NCBI GenBank assembly: GCA_039028895.1 | Contig: JBCCHF010000009.1 | Coordinates: 62,001-126,000, forward strand | Direction of reading: 5' to 3' | DNA length: 64,000 nt | Source of the DNA: JAHDCJ01 sp039028895 | GTDB lineage: Bacteria > Bacteroidota > Bacteroidia > Chitinophagales > Saprospiraceae | Part shown: positions 1-9,593 of the stretch, one piece after another | How positions within the stretch are numbered: position 1 is the first letter of the stretch | Layout: every line of letters starts with the position of its first letter | The notes under the pieces: model-generated | What the model was told of the DNA's origin: nothing | Databases searched by the model: none | Seen by the model: only the letters and a program-made list of their open reading frames with translations | Program-made: the position numbers and the translations under genes

Positions 1-1885
1 TCCGGCAAGAATGATTACAGCATATCCCGGGGCATCAAGTAATGGGGGTGATGACCAAAATGCGATCATCATCAGGGGAAACTCGCCCCGGGGGCTGCTT
101 TGGCGCTTGGAAGGTGTTGAAATACCCAATCCCAACCACTTTGCTTTGGAAGGAGCGTCGAGCGGAGGAATTAGTATCCTAAGTACAAACACACTGGCCA
201 AATCAGATTTTTACACCGGTGCCTTTCCAGCTGAATTTGGCAATGCGCTTTCCGGAGCATTCGATATCAAGTTGAGAAACGGTAATAATGAAAAAAGAGA
301 ATACACATTCCAGGCTGGTATGCTCGGTATAGAAGCAGCGCTTGAAGGGCCTTTTGTGAAAGGAAAAAATGCTTCCTACCTGGTCAATTATCGATATTCG
401 ACATTATCTATTTTCAATGCACTGGGAATAAACATTGTAGGTGAAGATGATGCAACCACCTACCAGGATGCCGCCTTCAAATTCAATTTCCCAACAAAAA
501 ATGGTGGACAGGTCGCACTTTATGGTATTGGCGGATTGAGTAAAGATGTTTTTACGCCTTCAGGGAGTACTTATTCGGAAACCCAATTTTCTGACCTGGG
601 TGTAGTAGGATTGTCTCATCTCCATCGCTTAAGCGATAAAACCTACATTAAAAATTCGGCTTCCTTCTCAATCACCCGTATAGGTTATGATGCTGAAGAT
701 GCCAGGGTCGAATTTCCATATGAATACAAAGAGAATAAGATTAAGTCCTACACGAGGCTATCCTCGTTGCTCCGTACGAAATTTAGTGCTCGTCATATTC
801 TTGAATCCGGCGTTACTTATACTTTTAACCGTTATGATTTCACCGAAAGGGAAATCATACCTGGGGCACCACCACCTTTTGACGATTATGAATATTTAAA
901 CGAGGAAGGTAATGCTGGTATGGTACAGGCTTACACTAGCTGGAAGTTTAGGATAACAGACAAGTTATCATTCGTTAATGGCGCCCATTTGCTCTACTTT
1001 GGATTGAATAATAAAATCGTGGTTGAGCCAAGGTCAGCCTTAAAATGGCAGTTTACGCCCAAACAGTCAATTAGCGCAGGCTTTGGCATGCATAGCCGAA
1101 TTGAATCCCTGGAATTCTACCTGGGTAATTTAGTTCTGCAGGACGGTTCAACCGTTCAGCCAAACAGGGACCTTGATTTTACAAAAGCGATGCATTACGT
1201 TATCGGATATGATAACTTGTTTTCCAAGAATTGGTATTTCAAGGCTGAAGCCTATTACCAACATCTTTATGACGTGCCTGTACACCATGATCCGAATAAT
1301 TTGTTCTCAACTTTGTTGCTTGAAGACAGCTATACTGTTGATACCTTGGTCAATAAAGGAACAGGCAGGAATTACGGACTGGAGCTTACGCTTCAAAGGT
1401 TTTTCAACAAAGATTTTTATCTGTTGATTGGAGCTTCTTTATATGAGGCTACCTACAAACCCCTTGACGGGAAACGGCGCAATACACCTTTTGCCAGTAA
1501 TTTCGGTTTGAATTTCCTTGCCGGAAAAGAATTCGCCACAGGCCAAAAGAAACGTAATCTGCTGGGGTTAAACCTGAGAGCCACATGGGGCGGTAATAAG
1601 CGGCATATTCCGATTGACCTGGCAGCATCGCAAGAAGCAGGCGAAGCTATCTATGATGTTAACAGGGCTTACGAAGAACGGTTGCCCGATTACTGGAAAA
1701 TTGATCTCCAGGTGAGTTATCGCCTCAACAAGAAGAGCCTAACCCACGAATGGCGTTTGGATCTGCTCAATCTGACCAATCATCAAAATGTCCAAAGTGC
1801 TTATTATAACGGCAGAGGACAAACCATTGCATATGACAGGCAGACAGGTTTTATCCCTGCATTGAGCTATAGGATAGAATTTTAG
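1..1885 (+). CDS. TonB-dependent outer-membrane receptor, 5' truncated by window edge
   Basis: C-terminal part of a TonB-dependent receptor. The frame is open back to base 2, and the Met at base 11 sits inside a typical plug-domain motif, so the true start lies upstream. The plug is visible in the first ~90 residues (IIIRGNSPRGLLWRLEGVEI, then AFPAEFGNALSGAFD). The rest is alternating beta-barrel sequence ending in an aromatic residue (SYRIEF), as outer-membrane barrels do. The missing N-terminus would normally hold a signal peptide and a carboxypeptidase-like repeat domain. The substrate cannot be told from sequence. The next gene is convergent and ends 20 bases away. Confidence 0.9.
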   Translation, partial: PARMITAYPGASSNGGDDQNAIIIRGNSPRGLLWRLEGVEIPNPNHFALEGASSGGISILSTNTLAKSDFYTGAFPAEFGNALSGAFDIKLRNGNNEKREYTFQAGMLGIEAALEGPFVKGKNASYLVNYRYSTLSIFNALGINIVGEDDATTYQDAAFKFNFPTKNGGQVALYGIGGLSKDVFTPSGSTYSETQFSDLGVVGLSHLHRLSDKTYIKNSASFSITRIGYDAEDARVEFPYEYKENKIKSYTRLSSLLRTKFSARHILESGVTYTFNRYDFTEREIIPGAPPPFDDYEYLNEEGNAGMVQAYTSWKFRITDKLSFVNGAHLLYFGLNNKIVVEPRSALKWQFTPKQSISAGFGMHSRIESLEFYLGNLVLQDGSTVQPNRDLDFTKAMHYVIGYDNLFSKNWYFKAEAYYQHLYDVPVHHDPNNLFSTLLLEDSYTVDTLVNKGTGRNYGLELTLQRFFNKDFYLLIGASLYEATYKPLDGKRRNTPFASNFGLNFLAGKEFATGQKKRNLLGLNLRATWGGNKRHIPIDLAASQEAGEAIYDVNRAYEERLPDYWKIDLQVSYRLNKKSLTHEWRLDLLNLTNHQNVQSAYYNGRGQTIAYDRQTGFIPALSYRIEF

Positions 1886-1905
1886 TTTTTGATAAGGGGA
1901 AAGAC

Positions 1906-3132
1906 CTAACGACGAGCAATCCAGTACTTGGGATTTTGATATTTGCGTTCTTTCCACACTTCAAAATGGATTTCGCTGGTGCCGTTTTTGGTGTCCACCA
2001 AACCGATTGCCTGCTGGGTGTCGACTTTGTCACCTTTTTCGACAAATACCTTTTTGATATTGGAATAGACCGTGTAATAGTTTCCGTGTTTCACCATTAT
2101 CGCATTGTTCAAAGCGGGGTCGTATAGTACGCTGACGACTTCACCTTTAAATACAGCTTTGACTTCTGTGTTTTCCTGGGTGCGGATGTCGATACCTGTA
2201 TTCCGGATCTTGATCTGCTTGTTAAGCGGATGGGGTTGTTCGCCAAAATGACCTGAAATAAACCCGGATGCTACTGGCCACGGGAGTTTCCCTTTGTTTT
2301 TGCGGAATTCGGTGGCAAGTGTGAAACTTTCTTGTGATAATGGTGCTGGCGTAGCAGCCTTGGAGGAACTGTTGGTTGGTTTGCGGTTTGTGCGTGCGGC
2401 GATGTCTGCATCGATAAGGGCTTCAATCCTTTTGCGCAAATCAGCTCTTTGTTGCTTCTGCTTGTCTAGTTGTTTTGAGAGCTTCGATGATTCTCGTTTC
2501 AGGTTTTTGACCAGATTGTTTTTATCTGCCAGTTCCTGGTTAAGCAGTACTTGTTGTTCTGTTTCTGCTCTGATCAGTTCTGCTTTTTCGACAAGACTTT
2601 TTTCGTTTTTAGAGATCTTTGAAGCGAGTGAAGTCTGGGTTTCGATAATCAATTGGGCCTGTTTTTTACGATAATCATCGTATTGTCTAAGATAGCGCCA
2701 ACGTAAGAAAGCTTCACTTAAGTTATGGGCACTAAACAAGTATAACAGCCTGTTATTGGTTAATTTATAACGGTATGCCTGTCGCATCATCCGGCTGTAA
2801 TCATCTTTGATCTTAGTAATATCCTGTTCGAGTGCATCAATAACCTCTCCGCTTCTTTCGATACTTTTGTCGAGATAGTCGATTTCTTTATTGATCGTCT
2901 TTATGAGCTCTTCACGATGAATGATCTGTGACTGGAGTGTGATGTACTGATCATATGCTGATCGGGTGTTTTCACGGGTTTCGTTGAGCATTTTGGTGGT
3001 AAGCTTGATCTCATTATTGAGGTGCTTACGTTTACTTTCCAGGCTTTTTCGTGATTGGCCATAGGAAGGTACTGCCAGCAGGACGCTGAACAACGCCAGG
3101 ATAAGTAATTTTACCAAGTTTTGATACCGCAT
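1906..3132 (-). CDS. EnvC-like murein hydrolase activator (degenerate M23/LytM)
   Basis: Periplasmic protein of 408 aa: signal peptide (1-26), long coiled coil (about 28-240), and a C-terminal LytM/M23 domain (about 280-405). The M23 metal site is degraded. The usual His of HxxxD is Asn311 (Asp315 kept), the YxHL histidine is Asn358, and the first His of HxHFE is Glu387 (His389 kept). It therefore looks like a non-catalytic EnvC-type activator of cell-wall amidases rather than an endopeptidase; this is inferred from the lost residues. It is the last gene of a minus-strand run after a TPR protein and a DUF4292 lipoprotein. An amidase that could be its partner lies at 45032-46270. Confidence 0.85.
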   Translation of the reverse strand: MRYQNLVKLLILALFSVLLAVPSYGQSRKSLESKRKHLNNEIKLTTKMLNETRENTRSAYDQYITLQSQIIHREELIKTINKEIDYLDKSIERSGEVIDALEQDITKIKDDYSRMMRQAYRYKLTNNRLLYLFSAHNLSEAFLRWRYLRQYDDYRKKQAQLIIETQTSLASKISKNEKSLVEKAELIRAETEQQVLLNQELADKNNLVKNLKRESSKLSKQLDKQKQQRADLRKRIEALIDADIAARTNRKPTNSSSKAATPAPLSQESFTLATEFRKNKGKLPWPVASGFISGHFGEQPHPLNKQIKIRNTGIDIRTQENTEVKAVFKGEVVSVLYDPALNNAIMVKHGNYYTVYSNIKKVFVEKGDKVDTQQAIGLVDTKNGTSEIHFEVWKERKYQNPKYWIARR

Positions 3133-3371
3133 CTCTCGTTTCCTCTAGAGTGTCCCAAAAACAATGCTCTAACCTTTACGAACTCTAAATTACATAAAAT
3201 CAACAGGATTTGGAACATGGCAGCAGAATTACGCAAGTTGTGGTCACCTTTGCTGCATGTAAAATTTAAAGAGTAGGGCCGCATATTGTAAAAGTTGTCT
3301 AAAGCGCTATGAACTGAAAGACTGCTTTTTCATTTTATATTTTGCAGTTTTAAATTTAGCGATTTACAACT

Positions 3372-4139
3372 CTACTTCCGGGCGTATCTGGAGGAGATAC
3401 TAAACGGTGTGTTTTTTGGAATATCAAGTTCGATCTTGGAAAATCTGATATCTAATTCGGCTTGGGAAACGTCATCCTGTGTAAAGATGGCGCTTCGGTC
3501 ATAGGCAAATGCTGATGCATTGGAGACTGCCTTATACGTTTCATAGTCGACAGTGAAAGTCCGGTTGGTTGAAGGTTCAGATACTTTCATTTGCGCAAGC
3601 AGATAATCACTACCACCCATCCTGAATTCACGGGTGTATATGCCATCTTTTGCGGTAAGCAGGTAATGCGGCGGGTCGATCTTTGAATCCAGTTTCCTGG
3701 AATCGGGCAAAAGGGCATTGCCAAGTACGATTTGCTGTAGGGTGTTAAAGTCGATATCGAGGTTATATTCATCAGCAAAAGCTTGGAACTCCCTGGCATA
3801 GTATTCTTTCTCACGACGTAACAGGATATGGACTGAATCGGGGGTTATCAGCATCCTAGCTGCTTCAAATCCAATTTTTGTAACGTTTATCCAGATCAGT
3901 GAGTCTTTCCGCATCCTGATATTTGTAGTAGCGGATTGCGTTTTTCCTTCAGAGGTGAATTTGAGTTTGCCCTTTCCGCTAAACCATTCGTATTGGCGCT
4001 GGTTATCTTTAAGGCGCTCTACCAGGTATCGAGGTGGCTTGCGTTTCAGGTCACCAACAGCTTCTTTACTTGTTTTACAGGCAGAAGCCATTAAAACAAG
4101 AAAGATCAGGAGCAGGAAATTTGTTAGCAGTTTTTGCAT
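3372..4139 (-). CDS. DUF4292 lipoprotein, LolA/LolB-like
   Basis: Lipoprotein of 255 aa with a lipobox ending at Cys21 (ASAC). The mature part matches the DUF4292 family: basic KRKPPRYLVERL start, FSGKGKLKF strand, and IWINVTKIGFEAARMLITPDS. This has the LolA/LolB half-barrel pattern, so a role in lipoprotein or lipid handling at the outer membrane is plausible but inferred. It lies between the TPR gene (about 100 bases upstream) and the EnvC-like gene (240-base gap) on the same strand, an order I recall as common in Bacteroidota. Confidence 0.8.
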   Translation of the reverse strand: MQKLLTNFLLLIFLVLMASACKTSKEAVGDLKRKPPRYLVERLKDNQRQYEWFSGKGKLKFTSEGKTQSATTNIRMRKDSLIWINVTKIGFEAARMLITPDSVHILLRREKEYYAREFQAFADEYNLDIDFNTLQQIVLGNALLPDSRKLDSKIDPPHYLLTAKDGIYTREFRMGGSDYLLAQMKVSEPSTNRTFTVDYETYKAVSNASAFAYDRSAIFTQDDVSQAELDIRFSKIELDIPKNTPFSISSRYARK

Positions 4140-4238
4140 GGCAATTGCTGATCTCTAAGTTTTTCGTTATTGATAACTTTTCCAAAAGGATGCCAATATT
4201 GACGCTCAAGGAATAAAACAGTAAATCAACAAGATTTA

Positions 4239-5963
4239 TTACTCGTAAAGCTTGCGGTCGGCGATTTTCTTCTCAAGAACTTCAGAGGAAGATCCATTTT
4301 CCTGGGCTTTCATCCAGTATTCAACGGCTTCATCGACCTCTTTTAACTGGTAAAGTACATCACCATAATTTTCAAGGATCTGAGGGCTGGTATCACCACC
4401 ATTTTCTATGGCTTTTTTGATCCAGTCTTTAGCTTCTTTGAAACGCTTTTTCTTGTAAAATACCCATCCTAGGGTATCCATGTAGGAAGGTTGGTTGGGT
4501 ACAAGTTCGTTAGCTCTCCAGGCCATGTTTTCTGCTCGGTCGAGCATTTCGTTCCTTACAGAGAGATAATAGGAGTAATTATTAAGTGCAAGGGCATTAT
4601 TGGCATTGATGGACAATGCTTCTTCAAAGGCATTATCTGATTTTTCAAACTCTTTTGTCTCATTATAGGCAGAGCCCAACTGGACATATATTTCAGCTTT
4701 AAGCTGCTGGTTTTTAGACGACAACATTAAAGCTTCCTCTAGCATCTCAATAGCTGTTTCGTGATTTTCCACTCTTGCATGAGCGACTCCGGAGAAGAAA
4801 TATGCCAAAGGTTGATTAGGGAAGTAGTCGAGCGCAGTTTCGGTATCATCAACCAGATCTTCGAAGTTACCAAGCTCAGAGTTGATCAGGAATATCTGCT
4901 GCCAAAGGGTAAAGACATTTTTTTCAAGTTCAATCGCTTTACGATATTCAACGAGCGATTTTTCAAGATAACCGGCATTGTACAACATATCACCATTCAG
5001 GCTGTATGCTTTTGCTTCTGTAGGGTGGGCTTCAGCAATCAATCTTGCAAGTTCAAGTGCTTTTTCGGTCAATTCCTCATCGATGCCTCTTGCGACCATA
5101 TCGATATACGGAATGATTTCCTGGACTTTCGCATCGATATTGACATCAGGATTTCCAAAAACATCGGTTATCGAACTCAGGTATTTGACATGGTCACCAT
5201 TGGCTTTGTAAGATTCTGCTAAAGCCATTTTTGCTGAAGGGTCATTGGGGTCAATTTTTATGATCTCTTCAAAAATAGCCTCTGCTCCTTCATGATCACC
5301 CATGCCTTTAAGATGGCTGGCCATTACATGAAGATATCGTACATCATCAGGATAACGAGCGATCAGCTTCTCAAGTTCAGCTGTGGCTTTCTCTGCAGCA
5401 TTCATGGCCATGTAGATGCTGTGCTTCTGCATGGTCAATTCTTCACTCATGCCAATCCGAATTTCTAATTTGTCAAAAACGTCAATGGCATCCTGATAAC
5501 GTGCACTTTTGGCGAGAAAATAAGCCAGATCAAATAGGTATTCTTCCTTTTCAGGATAAAGGTCAACCAGCTTTTCAAAAACCTCGGCACCCTTGGCAAA
5601 ATCGCCTTTTTTCTCAAGCAGATCTGTATAAAACAGGTTGTACCAAAGGTTTGATTCGTCATTTTCCAATGCCTCCTCAATTTTAGCGAAAGCCTTATCA
5701 TCTCTGTCTGTCAACAGGTATAGTTGTGCCAATTCAAACATGGCAGCATGGTTGCGCTTGTCTTTATGTAAAACTTCATTAAAAAGGAAGATCGCATCTT
5801 CATAATTGCCAAGAAGTTTTTCCTTACTGGCTTCAATGAAGACTTTCTGAATCTGAACATCCTTCTCAGTGGGTCGATGTGGCTGAGCAAAGAGTGAAGT
5901 GCTCAACACCGAGAAGCAAAATATCAGACAGACTAATATATGCTGAATAACAAAACGAGTCAT
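4239..5963 (-). CDS. TPR-repeat periplasmic/secreted protein
   Basis: Protein of 574 aa built almost wholly of tetratricopeptide repeats (A..L...G....A......A motifs throughout) after a signal peptide ending near LFAQ. The frame is open to 6026, but ATG at 5963 is preferred: it places the signal peptide at the N-terminus, and a TACCTTTG promoter box at 6029-6036 would start transcription below the upstream codon. TPR proteins act as protein-binding scaffolds and the partner here is unknown. It is first in the run leading to the DUF4292 and EnvC-like genes, suggesting an envelope-assembly role (inference). Confidence 0.85.
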   Translation of the reverse strand: MTRFVIQHILVCLIFCFSVLSTSLFAQPHRPTEKDVQIQKVFIEASKEKLLGNYEDAIFLFNEVLHKDKRNHAAMFELAQLYLLTDRDDKAFAKIEEALENDESNLWYNLFYTDLLEKKGDFAKGAEVFEKLVDLYPEKEEYLFDLAYFLAKSARYQDAIDVFDKLEIRIGMSEELTMQKHSIYMAMNAAEKATAELEKLIARYPDDVRYLHVMASHLKGMGDHEGAEAIFEEIIKIDPNDPSAKMALAESYKANGDHVKYLSSITDVFGNPDVNIDAKVQEIIPYIDMVARGIDEELTEKALELARLIAEAHPTEAKAYSLNGDMLYNAGYLEKSLVEYRKAIELEKNVFTLWQQIFLINSELGNFEDLVDDTETALDYFPNQPLAYFFSGVAHARVENHETAIEMLEEALMLSSKNQQLKAEIYVQLGSAYNETKEFEKSDNAFEEALSINANNALALNNYSYYLSVRNEMLDRAENMAWRANELVPNQPSYMDTLGWVFYKKKRFKEAKDWIKKAIENGGDTSPQILENYGDVLYQLKEVDEAVEYWMKAQENGSSSEVLEKKIADRKLYE

Positions 5964-6028
5964 AAACTTTGATTTTCCATGATCAGGCCGTTTGGAGATG
6001 GCCCAGACATGTATGCCTTTCTTCAACG

Positions 6029-6036
6029 CAAAGGTA
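6029..6036 (-). promoter_or_regulatory. Bacteroidota -7 box (TACCTTTG) for TPR operon
   Basis: Minus-strand TACCTTTG fits the Bacteroidota consensus TAnnTTTG. It lies 66 bases upstream of the ATG at 5963, inside the 185-base gap to bcp. No clear -33 TTG element is visible at the right spacing, so this is a candidate only. Confidence 0.45.
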
Positions 6037-6148
6037 ATGAATTGTGTTTCTCCGGTAAAGGGAATTTTTTATTCAATATACATAACCTTCACCAAAACCG
6101 CTACAAGTTTCATGCCTTTGTGCCTGTTATTCAGCAGAAAAGCAAAAC

Positions 6149-6622
6149 TTATATCTCAATGGTTGCGTATGAGTCGAGAATTTGTTGGGTGTGTTCCTTT
6201 GATTTTACTTTAACGAAAACCCTTTCAATCTTACCGTTTTCGTCGATTACAAAAGTCGTTCTGAGTAAGCCTTCGTATTCTTTTCCCATGAATTTTTTCG
6301 GGCCCCATACATCATACGCCTTGATAATCGAATGGTCGGTATCAGCTAAAAGAGTGAATGGCAGTTCGAATTTATCGATAAAATTACGGTGCTTCCGCTC
6401 AGAGTCAGGACTTACACCTAGTACAACAAACCCTTTTTCTTTTAACATGGTATGGTTGTCTCTGAAATTACAGGCTTCAACAGTACATGTTGGCGTGTTA
6501 TCCTTTGGATAAAAATAGAGGATTACTTTTTTCCCAAGGAAATCAGAAAGGTTTACTTCATTGCCGTTCTGATCAATGCCTGTGAACGGTGGGGCGGTAT
6601 CGCCGGCTTTTAGGTTTGTCAT
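6149..6622 (-). CDS. bcp: Thioredoxin-dependent thiol peroxidase (Bcp/PrxQ)
   Basis: Peroxiredoxin of 157 aa, the usual size for BCP/PrxQ. It reduces hydrogen and organic peroxides using thioredoxin in the cytoplasm. The peroxidatic Cys46 lies in TPTCTVEACNFRD and the resolving Cys51 is five residues on, the PrxQ spacing. The downstream GVSPDS and FTLLADTDH motifs are also typical. It is transcribed as a single gene: the upstream M23 gene ends 72 bases away and the TPR promoter region lies downstream. Confidence 0.95.
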   Translation of the reverse strand: MTNLKAGDTAPPFTGIDQNGNEVNLSDFLGKKVILYFYPKDNTPTCTVEACNFRDNHTMLKEKGFVVLGVSPDSERKHRNFIDKFELPFTLLADTDHSIIKAYDVWGPKKFMGKEYEGLLRTTFVIDENGKIERVFVKVKSKEHTQQILDSYATIEI

Positions 6623-6694
6623 TTGGTTTTGCTATTTTCTGGTAAAGATTCAATTTATCAATTCAACCTCCTTTTGTAACAATCCAAACTTCAA

Positions 6695-8398
6695 CTAGTT
6701 CACAAAATTTTTGGAATAGGTCTGAACATTTCCACGGGTGTCAGTCACCCTGAGCTGAAACTCGTGTTTTCCTTTCGGAATTCGGCCATCAAACCGATGT
6801 TTTAGCAGGTCGTATTTCTGATCATATTCCATGAGAATCCATTGGCCATCGACTTTGCCTTCATAGCTGCTTATGCCAGCCAGATTGTCCTCAATCTTAA
6901 AGGACATCCGATAGCCTGTCGCCATAGTGCTGCTCACTTTAATTGGCCGGATGGTAGGCGGGATCGTATCAAGCACAATGCAATAATCACCCAAGCCGCG
7001 GATTTTAGCTTTTAGTTGATCGCCATGCCATTTCCCTCCAAAACTCTCGAGGACCGTCGAACCGTCGCATTTGGCAATAAGCGCTTTTCCTTTTAGCCGT
7101 TCAGGAATGGGTTTTGACTTAATCGTAATGTCGATGTATTTATGGATAGGGATCAACGGATCACCAATATGGTGAATGGAAGAATAATAGCCATCCGATA
7201 TTTCGTCAGATGCCTGGTAGAGCAGATAAAGATCTTCATAAAGCGCGTATTCAGGAACCTTTAATTCAAGTTCAGAGGTTTGAATAATGCTCGGTTCATC
7301 ATGAGGCAAAACATAGTTGAATACGAAGGATTCCCCATCAAGTACTGAGTCCGAATGTTTGGCATAAATGGTCATTCTGGATGCATTGCCGTGCAAGTCT
7401 TCTGCAATGAGATCAATTTTGGAGGCCTGGTTTCTATCGAGGCTGATCAGGCCATCGTTCTCTACATTTTCATAAATGCTAAGCTGATTTCCCGGAAGGA
7501 TAAAACAGCGGTTAAATCGTGATTTGTCCTTTTTCCAATGCGCATAATCAGAATGGGCATTGAGGTACCGCGTTTCGTCAAAGGAAATAGCATCTGACTC
7601 GAATTCATAAATAAGTTGGTCGTCTTGCAGAACTCTGAGTCGGTAAATACCATTGAGGTTTGAAACCCCATCCATACGATCGTAAGTCTTTAAGGCCAGA
7701 CCGAGATAAGCAGTTCCTACTTCCAGGGTATCTTTTGAGATATAGTAATTTTTGCTCCCTTTTCGTGCGGTATATACCGTTTCCTTCATGCTTTGCAATT
7801 GATGGTCGAGATAATAGACTTTCAATTGATTCATGACTGGCGGGACATTGTCTTTGACCTTTAGTCCAAATAGCAGCGGATTAATCGGTACTTCACTTTT
7901 TGTATCGCGTATTTCGAAATGGAGATGAGTGCCAAATGACCTTCCTGAAATACCCATGTATCCTATTACTTCCCCTTTTTCAACTTGAAATGTCGTTGAG
8001 TCAGGGTATAACTCCAGCGTGAAGGATTCTCTTGCATATTGTTCTGCCTTTACGTATTCCGCAATTTCTGTTGGAAATTTATGCAAGTGGGCATAAACAC
8101 TCGTATAACCATTTGGGTGGTCAATGTAAATCGCATTGCCATAGCCTCTATGCGATACATTAATACGTGATACACGGCCATCGGCAACCGAGTATAGTTT
8201 TTCACCAATTCCGTACTTGGGTTTTATGTCAATTCCCATATGGAAATGGTTGGGCCTGAGTTCTCCGAACGTACCGGATAATCTCATATCATGGCCAACT
8301 GGAGACCTGAAATAATCAATTGGATAATTTTTTTCCGTATCGGAAGTAAACGAACAAATAATAAAGGCAAGCATTGCCAGGAATCCCCATCGGCTCAT
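6695..8398 (-). CDS. M23 family metallopeptidase (catalytic residues intact)
   Basis: Exported protein of 567 aa: short signal peptide (about 1-19) and an N-terminal M23/LytM domain (about 30-180). All zinc and catalytic ligands are present: His53 and Asp57 (HMGID), His104/His106 (AHLH) and His158/His160 (THLHFE). It should cut peptide cross-links in peptidoglycan. Residues after ~180 form a long beta-rich region without a recognised family, perhaps a substrate- or surface-binding part. It contrasts with the degenerate M23 domain at 1906-3132. Transcription is divergent from the oxidoreductase at 8552. Confidence 0.9.
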   Translation of the reverse strand: MSRWGFLAMLAFIICSFTSDTEKNYPIDYFRSPVGHDMRLSGTFGELRPNHFHMGIDIKPKYGIGEKLYSVADGRVSRINVSHRGYGNAIYIDHPNGYTSVYAHLHKFPTEIAEYVKAEQYARESFTLELYPDSTTFQVEKGEVIGYMGISGRSFGTHLHFEIRDTKSEVPINPLLFGLKVKDNVPPVMNQLKVYYLDHQLQSMKETVYTARKGSKNYYISKDTLEVGTAYLGLALKTYDRMDGVSNLNGIYRLRVLQDDQLIYEFESDAISFDETRYLNAHSDYAHWKKDKSRFNRCFILPGNQLSIYENVENDGLISLDRNQASKIDLIAEDLHGNASRMTIYAKHSDSVLDGESFVFNYVLPHDEPSIIQTSELELKVPEYALYEDLYLLYQASDEISDGYYSSIHHIGDPLIPIHKYIDITIKSKPIPERLKGKALIAKCDGSTVLESFGGKWHGDQLKAKIRGLGDYCIVLDTIPPTIRPIKVSSTMATGYRMSFKIEDNLAGISSYEGKVDGQWILMEYDQKYDLLKHRFDGRIPKGKHEFQLRVTDTRGNVQTYSKNFVN

Positions 8399-8551
8399 AT
8401 CATAATTCTTTCTGTCTGCATAAAGATAGTAAGATGGTTTCTAGATCGCAGTCTAATTTGTTAAATTGCTGTCATGATGTTACCTGGTTGGTAATCTCTA
8501 TTATAAGTTGAACAGACTTAATTCCGAATACCTTAAAGTCAATCCACAAAT

Positions 8552-9571
8552 ATGAAAGCAGCATTCCTTGTCAGAAACGGTGACCCGCAAAAAGCCTTCG
8601 AAATTCGTGAAACCGCTCAGCCTGAGCCGCAGGCACATGAAGTTTGTATCAAAGTAGAAGCCTTCGGCCTCAACTATGCCGATGTGATGGCGCGACTTGG
8701 TTTGTATCCAGATGCGCCGCCTATACCAGGCGTTATTGGCTATGACGTTTGTGGTCATATCCATGCTTTGGGCAGTGAAGTTTCCGGCTTTGAAATAGGT
8801 CAGCGCGTGATGGCACTGACGCGTTTTGGCGGTTATGCGGAGTACGCCTGTACCGATGCTCGGGCTGTTGCAGCCATTCCTGATGATATGGATGCTGGCG
8901 TCGCTACGGCCCTGGCGACACAATGTGGAACCGCCTATTACTGCGCAGAGGAAATGGTGAGAATGCACGAAGGTGACCACGTGTTGGTGCAGGCGGCAGC
9001 AGGCGGAGTAGGCACTGCCCTGGTCCAGATGGCCAAACATCGCGGATGCGTGGTTTACGGAACAGCATCTACCCATAAAATGGATTACCTCAGAGAGCAA
9101 GGTGTTGATCATCCCATCGACTACAGAAAGACGGATTTCGAAACAGCAGTTCGAAAAATAAGAGGAGAAGAAGGTCTAGATATCGTATTTGACAGCCTTG
9201 GCGGGAAAGCTGTAAAAAAAGGGCTAAAGTTACTCGGGCATGGTGGAAGAATGGTTCTGTTTGGGGCCGCAACAATGACGGATGCTGGCAAAAACCCGCT
9301 CAAACAAATAGGCGTTGCTGTAGGATTTGGCTTTTACTCTCCAATTGCATTCATCCAGAATAGCAAGTCGATTATTGGGGTCAATATGTTGCGGATAGCC
9401 GACCATCGCCCGGAAGCACTAAAAAGATGCCTTGAAGGATGTGTGCGTTTTGTCGAAGAAGGCATTCTTAAACCTACAGTAGGCGGCACCTTTGGGGTTG
9501 AAGAACTAGGCGAGGCCCATGCCTTTTTGCAGTCCAGACAATCTATGGGCAAGATTGTAGTGAAATGGTAA
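8552..9571 (+). CDS. Zinc-binding-dehydrogenase-family NADPH:quinone oxidoreductase (VAT-1-like)
   Basis: Medium-chain reductase of 339 aa. The N-terminal GroES-like half (FGLNYADVMARLGLYP, GYDVCGHI) is followed by a Rossmann half with the NADPH-binding AAAGGVGTALVQMAK motif near 148-162. The structural zinc cysteines of alcohol dehydrogenases are absent, which puts it in the quinone reductase / VAT-1-like branch. The likely reaction is NADPH-dependent reduction of quinones or enones; the real substrate is unknown. ATG at 8552 begins MKAAFLV, the standard start. It converges with the next gene, 19 bases away. Confidence 0.85.
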   Translation: MKAAFLVRNGDPQKAFEIRETAQPEPQAHEVCIKVEAFGLNYADVMARLGLYPDAPPIPGVIGYDVCGHIHALGSEVSGFEIGQRVMALTRFGGYAEYACTDARAVAAIPDDMDAGVATALATQCGTAYYCAEEMVRMHEGDHVLVQAAAGGVGTALVQMAKHRGCVVYGTASTHKMDYLREQGVDHPIDYRKTDFETAVRKIRGEEGLDIVFDSLGGKAVKKGLKLLGHGGRMVLFGAATMTDAGKNPLKQIGVAVGFGFYSPIAFIQNSKSIIGVNMLRIADHRPEALKRCLEGCVRFVEEGILKPTVGGTFGVEELGEAHAFLQSRQSMGKIVVKW

Positions 9572-9579
9572 CTTTCCAG

Positions 9580-9593
9580 TAGGCTAACGCCTA
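9580..9593. terminator. Small hairpin between convergent genes
   Basis: TAGGC-TAAC-GCCTA forms a 5-bp stem with a 4-base loop in the 19-base gap between the converging genes and overlaps the stop codon of the minus-strand one. There is no U-tract on either strand, so termination activity is uncertain. Confidence 0.3.

Noticed and set aside
5964..6026. 21-residue N-terminal extension of the TPR protein
   Set aside because: Would place the signal peptide internally, and a -7 box just upstream would start transcription below this start codon.
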